Assembly (NCBI GenBank): GCA_035532755.1
Contig: DATKQI010000156.1
Location: 1 to 22,932, forward strand
Length of the DNA: 22,932 nucleotides
Direction: 5' to 3'
From: DATKQI01 sp035532755
Lineage (GTDB): Bacteria; Pseudomonadota; Alphaproteobacteria; Acetobacterales; Acetobacteraceae
Shown here: in pieces, positions 15,605 through 22,907 of the stretch
Layout of the letters: every line of letters begins with the position of its first letter
Position numbering within the stretch: position 1 is the first letter of the stretch
Position numbers and translations under genes: made by a program
The notes under the pieces: model-generated
What the model saw: the letters and a program-made list of their open reading frames with translations, nothing else
What the model was told of the DNA's origin: nothing
Database searches by the model: none

Positions 15605-16650
15605 TGGGCGCAGCACCCCCCGCGATGGACGCCGAGAACCTTCTCGAGGTTGAGGATCTGGCGGTCCGCTTCCACACCGATGCCGGCACAGTCGCCGCCC
15701 TCAACGGCGTCTCCTTTACCGTGCGCCCTGGCGAAACCCTTGCTCTCGTCGGGGAATCCGGCTCCGGCAAAAGCGTGACCAGCCTCGCCATCATGCGCCT
15801 CACGCCCCCCGCCCCCGGCTGCCGCGTCACCGGCCGCATTTTTTTTCGTGACAGGCAGGCTGGAACGCATGATCTGCTCGCCCTGCCCGCCGAACAGATG
15901 CGCGCGCTCCGCGGCAGCCGCATCGCGATGATCTTCCAGGAGCCGATGACATCCCTGAACCCGGTCATGACCATCGGCGACCAGATCGCCGAGGCCATCG
16001 CCGTTCATCGCGGCACAGACCGCACATCCGCCCTCGCATCGGCGGCGGAACTGCTCGATCTCGTGGGCATCCCCGAGCCGCGCAAGCGCCTGTCCTCCTA
16101 CCCGCACCATCTTTCCGGGGGCATGCGCCAGCGCGTGATGATCGCCATTGCCCTCTCCTGCGATCCGGCCCTGCTGATCGCCGACGAACCCACCACCGCG
16201 CTCGATGTCACCGTCCAGGCGCAGATCCTCGACCTGCTGAAGAACCTGCAAAAGACCACAGGCATGGCCGTCGTCTTCATCACCCACAACCTCGGCGTGG
16301 TCGCGGAAATCGCGGACCGCGTCATGGTGATGTATGCCGGCAGGGTCGTGGAACAGGCCGCGACACGCACCTTGTTCCGGGCTCCACTGATGCCCTACAC
16401 CGCCGGCCTGCTGCACTCCGTGCCACGCTTGCGCATCGGCGCCGGAGCGCGTGCGAAGCTCGAAGCCATCCAGGGCAACGTGCCGGACCCCATGAACCTG
16501 CCGCCCGGCTGCGCCTTCGCCCCGCGCTGCCGCCATGTGCGGCCCGGGCTTTGCGACACGGCCGCACCGACACTGGAAAACGCTTCTCCCGGCCACCTCG
16601 TCCGCTGCGTCCGCTGGCGCGAACTCGCCCCGCCCATGGCTGCCGCATGA
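15604..16650 (+). CDS. Peptide/opine-type ABC transporter ATPase, DppD type
   Basis: A 348-residue ATP-binding subunit that powers the importer. Walker A is GESGSGKS at about residues 50-57, the signature LSGGMRQR at 170-177, and Walker B LLIADEP at 190-196. The C-terminal oligopeptide-transporter extension has GCAFAPRCRHVRPGLC, the Cys-containing region typical of DppD/OppD. The ATG at 15604 overlaps the previous stop; an ATG at 15625 is an alternative that still keeps all motifs. A run of eight T residues at 15839-15846 (codons for Ile-Phe-Phe) is unusual for such GC-rich coding DNA. The next ATPase gene overlaps its stop (ATGA). Confidence 0.95.
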   Translation: MGAAPPAMDAENLLEVEDLAVRFHTDAGTVAALNGVSFTVRPGETLALVGESGSGKSVTSLAIMRLTPPAPGCRVTGRIFFRDRQAGTHDLLALPAEQMRALRGSRIAMIFQEPMTSLNPVMTIGDQIAEAIAVHRGTDRTSALASAAELLDLVGIPEPRKRLSSYPHHLSGGMRQRVMIAIALSCDPALLIADEPTTALDVTVQAQILDLLKNLQKTTGMAVVFITHNLGVVAEIADRVMVMYAGRVVEQAATRTLFRAPLMPYTAGLLHSVPRLRIGAGARAKLEAIQGNVPDPMNLPPGCAFAPRCRHVRPGLCDTAAPTLENASPGHLVRCVRWRELAPPMAAA

Positions 16651-17645
16651 ACGAACCCGCACCCATCCTGCAGGTCGAAAACCTGCGCAAGTGGTTCACC
16701 CTCCACCGCAGCCTGCTCGCCGGCCAGGCCGACACGCTCAAGGCGGTCGATGGCGTCTCGCTTGCCGTCCGCGGCGGCGAAATTCTCGGCCTCGTCGGCG
16801 AATCTGGTTCGGGCAAAACCACGGTCGGGCGCACCATCCTGCGCCTGAACACGCCCACGGCCGGCACCATCCGCTTCCGCGGGCAGGACATCACCCGCCT
16901 CTCGCGCCGCGACCTGCGCCCGGTGCGCCAGAAGATGCAGCTCATCTTCCAGGACCCGTTCGCCTCGCTCAATCCGCGCATGACGATCGGCCGCATCATC
17001 GCCACCCCGCTCATCATCCACAGCCGCGCTCTCGGCCGTGCCGAACGCAGGCGGCGCGTGGAGGAGATGCTGAGCCTCGTCGGCCTCTCGCCCGGCCACG
17101 CGCACCGCTACCCGCACGAATTCTCCGGCGGCCAGCGCCAGCGCATCGGCATCGCCCGCGCCTTGATGATGCAGCCTGAATTCCTGGTGGCCGACGAGCC
17201 GGTCTCCGCGCTCGATGTGTCGATCCAGGCGCAGATCATCAACCTGCTGCTCGATCTGCGCCGCAAGCTCGCGCTCACCATCCTGTTCATCTCGCACGAT
17301 CTCGCCGTGGTCGGCCACACCTGCGACCGCGTCGCGGTGATGTATCTCGGCCGCATCGTGGAGCTGGCCGACACGCAGGACCTCTTCAGCAACCCCCGCC
17401 ACCCGTACACCGAGGCCCTGTTCTCCGCCGCGCCGGACCCCGATCCGGATGCCAGCCGCAACCGCATCATCCTGGCGGGCGACATCCCGAGCCCGATCAA
17501 TCCGCCGTCCGGCTGCGCCTTCCGCACCCGCTGCCGCTACGCCCTGCCCGCCTGCGCCACCACCGAACCGTCCCTGCTTCCCGCCACCCCCACCCACCTC
17601 AAAGCCTGCATCCGCGACGACCTCACCCTGCAACCGGCGGCGTGA
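16647..17645 (+). CDS. Peptide/opine-type ABC transporter ATPase, DppF type
   Basis: The second ATP-binding subunit, 332 residues. Walker A GESGSGKT is at residues 51-58, the signature FSGGQRQR at 159-166, and Walker B FLVADEP at 179-185 followed by VSALD. The C-terminal region has GCAFRTRCRYALPAC. ATG at 16647 overlaps the stop of the first ATPase gene and places the protein start just before the first strand (ILQVENLRKWF). With two permeases, two ATPases and a binding protein the importer is complete. The last 23 bases of this gene overlap the 3' end of the convergent acyltransferase gene. Confidence 0.95.
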   Translation: MNEPAPILQVENLRKWFTLHRSLLAGQADTLKAVDGVSLAVRGGEILGLVGESGSGKTTVGRTILRLNTPTAGTIRFRGQDITRLSRRDLRPVRQKMQLIFQDPFASLNPRMTIGRIIATPLIIHSRALGRAERRRRVEEMLSLVGLSPGHAHRYPHEFSGGQRQRIGIARALMMQPEFLVADEPVSALDVSIQAQIINLLLDLRRKLALTILFISHDLAVVGHTCDRVAVMYLGRIVELADTQDLFSNPRHPYTEALFSAAPDPDPDASRNRIILAGDIPSPINPPSGCAFRTRCRYALPACATTEPSLLPATPTHLKACIRDDLTLQPAA

Positions 17646-18678
17646 GCCGGCGGGCGGGGTTTTCGACCAGTGCGTGGAGCACGCTGGCCAGCGCCTGGAT
17701 GACGGCGATGAGGGCCAGGACGATCAGGGGCGCGGGCAGGGGCAGGGCGAAGCCGGACAAGGCCGCCAGCACCAGCCCTTGGACCAAATACACAGCGAAG
17801 GCGGTGCGGCCCAGATAGAGCCCGACACGTTCCGCCGGCGTCGGCCGGGCGCCGTAATCCGCGCCCAGGAACAGCATCAGAACTGGGAATAGGGCGAGGA
17901 ACAGCCACGGGCCGCCCAGCAGGGCGGACGCGGCGAGGGCGGCCCACAGGCCCCACAGCGCCGGGCGGCGGATGTTGCGCAGCATGTTGAAATCCCGGTC
18001 CCGCAACCGGCAGATCGCCACCCCCATTGCCACACCCAGCACCGCGCGCGGCAGGAACAGCCAGGGCGCATGGAACAGCTCGAAATTCAGGGCAAGCGCG
18101 TAGATCGCGAGGAACACGGGCGGCAGTGTGGTCGGCACGTCGAATTGCAGCCACCACGTTCCGCGAATGATGAACGGCGCCAGCAGGCTCGCCCCCCACA
18201 GCGCGCTCACCGCCCAGCTTGCGGTATCGAAGCCGGGCCGCCCCGCCACGCCCCAGCCCTGCACGAACAGCACCTGCATCACCCACTGGGCTGCCCCGCC
18301 CCGCACGGCGCCGCCCAGCGCCAGCACCGCGAACAGGCCGAGCACCACGAGGTGCAGCGGATACAGCCGCCCCAGCCGATGCAGCGCGAACCGCCCCACC
18401 GCCTGCCGCGTCATCGGAACGCTCTTCTGGCGATAGCCGGGAACGGCAAACTCGGGATGTGCGTGCGCCAGCAGGAAGCCGGACAGCATGAAGGCGCAAT
18501 CCGGCACTACGGCACCCTTCTCCAGCACATGGAGCAGCAGGCCGCCCGGCACCCCGAACAGGCCGTGCTGCGTCATCTGCCATGCCACAAACCACCACAC
18601 CAGCGGCAGCCGCAGCAGGGTCAGCACCGGCAGGTCGCTGCGTGGCGCCGGCGGCGGCCAGGCGGTGGGTAGCGTCAT
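17623..18678 (-). CDS. Membrane-bound acyltransferase (acyltransferase 3 / OafA-like family)
   Basis: A 351-residue integral membrane protein with about ten hydrophobic segments, related to acyltransferase 3 proteins that O-acylate surface sugars, lipids or small molecules. Supporting motifs are PDCAFMLSGFLLA (about residues 59-71) and RFALHRLGRLYPLHL (96-110), the conserved Arg-rich loop of this family. ATG at 18678 has a GGAG ribosome binding site 9 bases upstream (minus strand); an open frame extends further upstream to 18732 but shows no family character. The gene stands alone. Its 3' end overlaps the importer ATPase gene by 23 bases on the opposite strand. It could modify the polysaccharide made by the locus to the right, but nothing in the sequence proves that. 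Confidence 0.8.
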   Translation of the reverse strand: MTLPTAWPPPAPRSDLPVLTLLRLPLVWWFVAWQMTQHGLFGVPGGLLLHVLEKGAVVPDCAFMLSGFLLAHAHPEFAVPGYRQKSVPMTRQAVGRFALHRLGRLYPLHLVVLGLFAVLALGGAVRGGAAQWVMQVLFVQGWGVAGRPGFDTASWAVSALWGASLLAPFIIRGTWWLQFDVPTTLPPVFLAIYALALNFELFHAPWLFLPRAVLGVAMGVAICRLRDRDFNMLRNIRRPALWGLWAALAASALLGGPWLFLALFPVLMLFLGADYGARPTPAERVGLYLGRTAFAVYLVQGLVLAALSGFALPLPAPLIVLALIAVIQALASVLHALVENPARRLTPPVAG

Positions 18679-18746
18679 CGCTTCGGGCTCCTTCGCAGAC
18701 TGATGCTGCAACGCAACGCCGCACCGGCACAAGCGCCACGCCCCGC

Positions 18747-18770
18747 CATCATGAACTTGACATCATGAAC
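18747..18770 (+). repeat. Tandem-like direct repeat CATCATGAAC x2 over the tRNA promoter
   Basis: Two exact 10-base copies of CATCATGAAC (18747-18756 and 18761-18770) are separated by TTGA. The spacer plus the first two bases of the second copy form the -35 hexamer TTGACA. Confidence 0.7.
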
Positions 18771-18786
18771 GGGCCCGACGTAACAC
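18757..18786 (+). promoter_or_regulatory. Probable promoter of tRNA-Val
   Basis: A consensus -35 TTGACA (18757-18762) is followed after 18 bases by TAACAC (18781-18786), a weak -10. Transcription would begin about 10 bases before the mature tRNA 5' end. The -35 is perfect; the -10 matches the consensus in only a few positions. Confidence 0.5.
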
Positions 18787-18802
18787 ACCGGCCCTTGGGG
18801 AT

Positions 18803-18877
18803 GGGTGCGTAGCTCAGCGGGAGAGCATCGCCTTCACACGGCGGGGGTCACAGGTTCAATCCCTGTCGCACCCACCA
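18803..18877 (+). tRNA. tRNA-Val (anticodon CAC)
   Basis: A 75-base tRNA with the CCA end encoded. The acceptor stem pairs GGGTGCG (18803-18809) with CGCACCC (18867-18873). The D arm is GCTC/GAGC. The anticodon stem TCGCC/GGCGG encloses the loop TTCACAC, with anticodon CAC at 18835-18837 reading the valine codon GUG. The T arm ACAGG/CCTGT encloses TTCAATC. All stems pair, with one G-T pair at the top of the anticodon stem. It ends 5 bases before the 3' end of the convergent rmd-like gene. Confidence 0.97.
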
Positions 18878-18882
18878 TCCTT

Positions 18883-19866
18883 TCAAAAAGTATGGAATTT
18901 CAAGGATTCCCCGGCGGCAACGCGGGCGCGGCAATCCTGAAGCACGTCGGACAGGGTCCGGGACCATGGGATGGAAGGCTTCCAGCCCAGCAGCGATGCG
19001 GCGCGCCCGGCATCGCCGCACGCACGCGGAATATCGGCCGGGCGCAGCCGGGCCGGATCGGTCACCGGCGCGGCCTTCACACCGGACAGTTCAAGAAGCT
19101 CCTCCAGCACCGCGCCGATCCGCCGCGGCGTGCCGGATGCAAGATTGATGATCGCCCCGTTCGGCAGCGCATCGAACCGCGCCAGCGCGGCCGCATACGC
19201 GGCGCAGATGTCGCGCACATCGAGGAAATCCCGCTCCGGGTCGAGCGCGCCGGTGGCGATCCGCGGCTCCGCCCTGCCGGCCTCGATCTGCGCGATCTGC
19301 CAGGCGAAGGCGGCCACCACGAACGCGGTGCCCTGGCCCGGTCCGGTGTGGTTGAACGGGCGCAGGCGAACAACCCGCAGCCCATCCGCCGCCATCGCGC
19401 CCAGCGCGAGATCGGCGGCCGCCTTGGTCGCCGCGTAGATGTTCATCGGCGCCGGCAGCGCATCTTCGGCCAGCGCCCGCCCGGCCCGGAAGCTGCCGCC
19501 GTAAACCTCCGCCGAGGAGACATGGACAAGCCGGCACGCCGGCGCCAGATCGCGGATCGCCTCGGCCAGATGCAGCGTGCCGTGCAGGTTGACGGACCAG
19601 GCAAGCCCCGGATCGGCGCGGGCGGCGCCGATGGCCGAGACGGCGGCCAGATGCAGGCAGGATGCCGGGCGGACCTCGGCCACCAGCGCCCGCACCGCCG
19701 CGCGGTCGGTCACGTCCAGCAGGCGGAATTCTCCGCCGGTGGATGATGTGCCAATGATCTCGGCATGCGGGAATGCCACCTGCAGCGCGGCGATGGCGTG
19801 CCGGCCCACGAAACCGCCGGCGCCGGTGATCAGGACGGGTTCGGGGTGATCGCCCGCCGCGCTCAT
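18883..19866 (-). CDS. rmd: NAD(P)-dependent epimerase/reductase, probable GDP-6-deoxy-4-keto-D-mannose reductase
   Basis: A 327-residue extended SDR enzyme. The cofactor motif is LITGAGGFVGRHAI (about residues 12-25); the catalytic set is SSAEVYG (Ser) and Tyr/Lys in IYAATKAAAD. A segment LRPFNHTGPGQG is typical of GDP-6-deoxyhexose and related nucleotide-sugar enzymes. It begins in the stop codon of gmd (ATGA at 19863-19866), so the two are co-translated; this position strongly suggests reduction of GDP-4-keto-6-deoxymannose to GDP-D-rhamnose. GDP-L-fucose synthase would have a different architecture (it also epimerises), and a GDP-6-deoxytalose reductase remains possible. The product would feed lipopolysaccharide or exopolysaccharide synthesis. 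Confidence 0.8.
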   Translation of the reverse strand: MSAAGDHPEPVLITGAGGFVGRHAIAALQVAFPHAEIIGTSSTGGEFRLLDVTDRAAVRALVAEVRPASCLHLAAVSAIGAARADPGLAWSVNLHGTLHLAEAIRDLAPACRLVHVSSAEVYGGSFRAGRALAEDALPAPMNIYAATKAAADLALGAMAADGLRVVRLRPFNHTGPGQGTAFVVAAFAWQIAQIEAGRAEPRIATGALDPERDFLDVRDICAAYAAALARFDALPNGAIINLASGTPRRIGAVLEELLELSGVKAAPVTDPARLRPADIPRACGDAGRAASLLGWKPSIPWSRTLSDVLQDCRARVAAGESLKFHTF

Positions 19867-20855
19867 CTGTCGGCTTTTCGCCGCCCCTCGCCCAGCCGCG
19901 CCAGATCGGCCTGCACCATTTCGGCGGCCAATTCCTCGAGCGTGGTCTGCGGGGCCCAGCCCAGCACGCGCTGCGCCTTCGCCGCATCGCCATGCAGCAC
20001 ATCCACCTCGGCCGGGCGCAGCCGTGCCGGATCGATGCGGATGTACCGCTCCGCCTCCAGCCCCGCGGCGGCGAAGGCAAGATCGCAGAACGCGCGCACG
20101 CTGGTGGTGCGGCCGGTGGCGATCACGTAGTCGTCCGGCCGGTCCTGCTGCAGCATCAGCCACATCGCCTGCACGTAATCCCGCGCATGGCCCCAGTCCC
20201 GCTTCGCCTCCAGGTTGCCGAGCGGAAGGGCGTCGGCAAGGCCGAGCTTGATGCGGGCGACGCCATCGGTGACATGGCGGGTCACGAACTCGATGCCGCG
20301 CAGCGGGCTTTCGTGGTTGAACAGGATGCCGGAGGAGGCGTGGATCCCGAAGCTTTCCCGGTAATTCACCGTCATCCAGTGCGCGTACAGCTTGGCCGCC
20401 GCATAGGGCGAACGCGGATAGAACGGGGTTTTCTCGTTCTGCACCGGCTGCTGGATGAGGCCGTACATCTCCGAGGACGATGCCTGATAGAAGCGGGCCG
20501 CCGGATGGGCGATGCGCACGGCCTCCAGCATGTTGACCGCGCCGACGCCCGTCACCTGCGCCGTCAGCAGCGGCTGCTGCCAGGATGTGGCCACGAAGCT
20601 CTGCGCGGCGAGGTTGTACACCTCGTCCGGCTTGTGCTCCCCCACGGCGCGAACGAGGCTCGACAGATCGACGAGGTTGCCCTCGATCAGCTTCACCCGG
20701 TCAAGCACGCCAAGCCAGCGCAGCCGCTCCCCGATGACATCGGAGGAGGCGGAGCGGCGCATCAGGCCGATCACCCGATAGCCCTTGGCAAGCAGAAAAT
20801 CGGCGAGATAGGCGCCGTCCTGGCCGGTGATGCCGGTAATGAGGGCTGTGGGCAA
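19863..20855 (-). CDS. gmd: GDP-mannose 4,6-dehydratase
   Basis: A 330-residue cytoplasmic enzyme converting GDP-D-mannose to GDP-4-keto-6-deoxy-D-mannose with bound NADP. It shows the hallmark N-terminus ALITGITGQDGAYLADFLL (residues 4-22), SSSEMYG (126-132, catalytic Ser/Glu region) and Tyr151/Lys155 in YAAAK. NHESPLRG and GNLEAKRDWGHARDY are highly specific for Gmd. The start is TTG at 20855: it yields the usual family N-terminus and has AGGGA 5 bases upstream, whereas the open frame further upstream lacks family character. The downstream reductase overlaps its stop. The pair forms a GDP-6-deoxyhexose operon, divergent from the sulfotransferase-like gene. Confidence 0.95.
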   Translation of the reverse strand: MPTALITGITGQDGAYLADFLLAKGYRVIGLMRRSASSDVIGERLRWLGVLDRVKLIEGNLVDLSSLVRAVGEHKPDEVYNLAAQSFVATSWQQPLLTAQVTGVGAVNMLEAVRIAHPAARFYQASSSEMYGLIQQPVQNEKTPFYPRSPYAAAKLYAHWMTVNYRESFGIHASSGILFNHESPLRGIEFVTRHVTDGVARIKLGLADALPLGNLEAKRDWGHARDYVQAMWLMLQQDRPDDYVIATGRTTSVRAFCDLAFAAAGLEAERYIRIDPARLRPAEVDVLHGDAAKAQRVLGWAPQTTLEELAAEMVQADLARLGEGRRKADR

Positions 20856-21147
20856 TGTAGTCCCTGCCTGTTCTCTATTGTTTGAATGGTCCGGCGCAAT
20901 AAGCCGGTCCCGACAAAACTGCAAGTTCGCGGCCGCCGCGGCACGCCGGCGGGATGAACAGTCAGTGGCTACCCATCTTAAGGACACCTGATCGGGCTTC
21001 TCTCCCGGCGTCCAGGTCGGCTATACCAGCTTCATGCGCTTCGGATCGATACAGCCAGCCGCCAGACCGGATAGCTCAGCACAAAATACACTCTCGCTAG
21101 CTTCTGCCAGTCTGCGGATGAAATCCTCCAGTAATTCAAGGCCGTCT
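20856..21147. promoter_or_regulatory. Divergent intergenic region between gmd and the sulfotransferase-like gene
   Basis: This 292-base region, or 178 bases if the right-hand gene starts at 21034, separates the two divergent genes. It holds the gmd ribosome binding site (AGGGA on the minus strand, 20861-20865) and an imperfect hairpin at 20888-20910. A candidate ribosome binding site AAGG (21138-21141) lies 6 bases before the ATG at 21148. I see no convincing -35/-10 pair on either strand. Confidence 0.4.
20888..20910. promoter_or_regulatory. Imperfect inverted repeat upstream of gmd
   Basis: GGTCCGGC and GCCGGTCC flank the 7-base loop GCAATAA; the arms pair at seven of eight positions. It lies 33 bases upstream of the gmd TTG start, where it could be an operator or a leader hairpin. 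There is no adjoining T-tract on either strand. Confidence 0.3.
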
Positions 21148-22905
21148 ATGAAAAATTTGACCATGCCGGACCATGCACAGGGCCCGATCTTCATCCATTC
21201 ATTGTTCCGGTCCGGCAGTACATGGCTGTTCGCTCGCTTTCGTTCAGCCGATGCCGGCTATTGGTGCTATCAGGAGCCGTTTCACGAAAAACTGTCCGAA
21301 CTGACAGACGAGCCGCAATCCCTCCTCTCGGTCCATCACCGGATGGCGGATGACTTGCGCCATCCGCGGCTGGAGCAGCCGTACTTCCAAGAATTTTATC
21401 AGATTCGCGCCGATATCGGCAGTACGTTCTGCGACTGCATCAGCTTCGATAGCTTCTTCGATCCATCAACCTGCCCGGCGTTCGATGAATATACGGCCCG
21501 GCTGATCCGCTTCGCCAAGGGGAGGCCGGTGCTGCAATGCTGCCGATCGTTCGGCCGCGTCAGCCATCTCCGCCAACGGCACGGCGGCATCCACCTCCAC
21601 CTGTGGCGCAATCCGTGGGACCAGTGGTGGTCCTACCACATAAATGAGTATTTCAGCGCGACGAACCTGGCAATCCTGAACGCCCGAAACCCGCCGCGCC
21701 TCATCCTCGCCCTGCGAGAGGCCGTAGGTTTTGATGAATTTCACAAAAATACGTTCCGGGAAGAATACCCAAAACTTGTCGAATACCCGCTTCAACCGGA
21801 GGATGAATATTTCATATTTTATAGCCTATGGTTGTACTCGATGATCGAAAATCACGAAATTTGTGATGGCGACCTCAATATCGACTGCCTTTCGACCGAT
21901 GATGATTATGCGAAGAACCTTCACGTCAGATTGGAAAACCTCGGCATCACCGGAATCGACCTGTCGGGCTGCTCCGTGCCCCAGGCCAGTTTCGGCCCGC
22001 AGGATGAAGCTTTCTTCGCCAAGGCCGAGGCGCGGGCTGAACAGCTTTTCGCCGCCGCCGGATATGAACCTCTGCGGCTGCGGGCTGTGCAGGAGAAAAG
22101 AAACGCCGCCCGCCCGGGCTTTCGCCGGTCCGTGCAGCCCGCCATGGCTCACGAGGAACAGGCACGCGCCATCGCCCGGCACCTGATGGAGGAAAAGGCC
22201 ACGGCGGCAAGGCGTGCACGGCAGGCCGCGGCCGTCTCCATCCATCACGAGACAGAGGCAGCGCGGCACAAGGCCGCCGCGGAGCTGGCGGAAGCCGGCG
22301 CACTCCAGCACCAGGCCGAGGCGATCCGGTTCAAGGCGAATGCAGCCGGCGCGGAAGCTCGGCTTTTCCAGTCGGAAGCTGTGATCCTGCGCCATCAGAA
22401 ACGAGTAGAGCAGCTCACGGCGGCGATCGGGCAAACAGAAGGCCAGCTCCGTCAGTCCAAAGCGCAGACGGAGCGGCTCAGCGCAGCGGTGGAAGAGGCG
22501 CAGACGATGCTGCGGCAGATTCATGCAAGCCGTTCCTGGCGCATCACGAAGCCGCTCCGCTGGCTCGCCTGGCGCTCCGCTGCATCGCGCCGCCGCGCGG
22601 CATCCCTGGCCCGCCGCCCGCTCGCGGCAGCATACGGGATCATTGCCCAGACCGTCATCACCAGGGTCGCGCTCCATGCCGGCAATCGGCCGGGGTTGAA
22701 GCGGGCGCTGATCTCGGCGCTAAGGGCATTTCCGGGCCTTGAACGAAGGTTGCGGCAGGTGCGCCTGTCGTCCCTCTATCAGAATGCGCCGCAATCCTGC
22801 GCGGTCATGCCGATCATGTCGGAGCGCGGACTGTCGCCGTCGGCGTCCAGGATCTATCGGGATCTGAAGCAGGCGCTCGCCACCCGCCATCCGGGGCTGT
22901 CCTGA
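21148..22905 (+). CDS. Sulfotransferase-like protein with coiled coil and SWRITKPLR tail
   Basis: A 585-residue protein with two parts. The N-terminal part (about residues 12-310) resembles sulfotransferases: a phosphosulfate-binding-like loop IHSLFRSGSTWLF (16-28) and a second motif LWRNPWDQWWSY (about 152-163) that fits the 3'-phosphate-binding region. The C-terminal part has a long Ala/Glu/Gln/Arg-rich coiled coil (about 335-454), then SRSWRITKPLRW (about 461-472), a motif common at the end of coiled coils in polysaccharide glycosyltransferases. ATG at 21148 is chosen for its AAGG ribosome binding site; in-frame ATGs at 21034, 21118 and 21163 are alternatives. Base composition changes sharply inside the gene, with about 42% GC at 21781-21900. 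Likely role: sulfation of, or another transfer to, a surface glycan (inference). Confidence 0.68.
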   Translation: MKNLTMPDHAQGPIFIHSLFRSGSTWLFARFRSADAGYWCYQEPFHEKLSELTDEPQSLLSVHHRMADDLRHPRLEQPYFQEFYQIRADIGSTFCDCISFDSFFDPSTCPAFDEYTARLIRFAKGRPVLQCCRSFGRVSHLRQRHGGIHLHLWRNPWDQWWSYHINEYFSATNLAILNARNPPRLILALREAVGFDEFHKNTFREEYPKLVEYPLQPEDEYFIFYSLWLYSMIENHEICDGDLNIDCLSTDDDYAKNLHVRLENLGITGIDLSGCSVPQASFGPQDEAFFAKAEARAEQLFAAAGYEPLRLRAVQEKRNAARPGFRRSVQPAMAHEEQARAIARHLMEEKATAARRARQAAAVSIHHETEAARHKAAAELAEAGALQHQAEAIRFKANAAGAEARLFQSEAVILRHQKRVEQLTAAIGQTEGQLRQSKAQTERLSAAVEEAQTMLRQIHASRSWRITKPLRWLAWRSAASRRRAASLARRPLAAAYGIIAQTVITRVALHAGNRPGLKRALISALRAFPGLERRLRQVRLSSLYQNAPQSCAVMPIMSERGLSPSASRIYRDLKQALATRHPGLS

Positions 22906-22907
22906 AG

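Noticed and set aside
18853..18877. tRNA 3' end as an attachment site
   Set aside because: No second copy of this sequence and no integrase gene were seen in the window.
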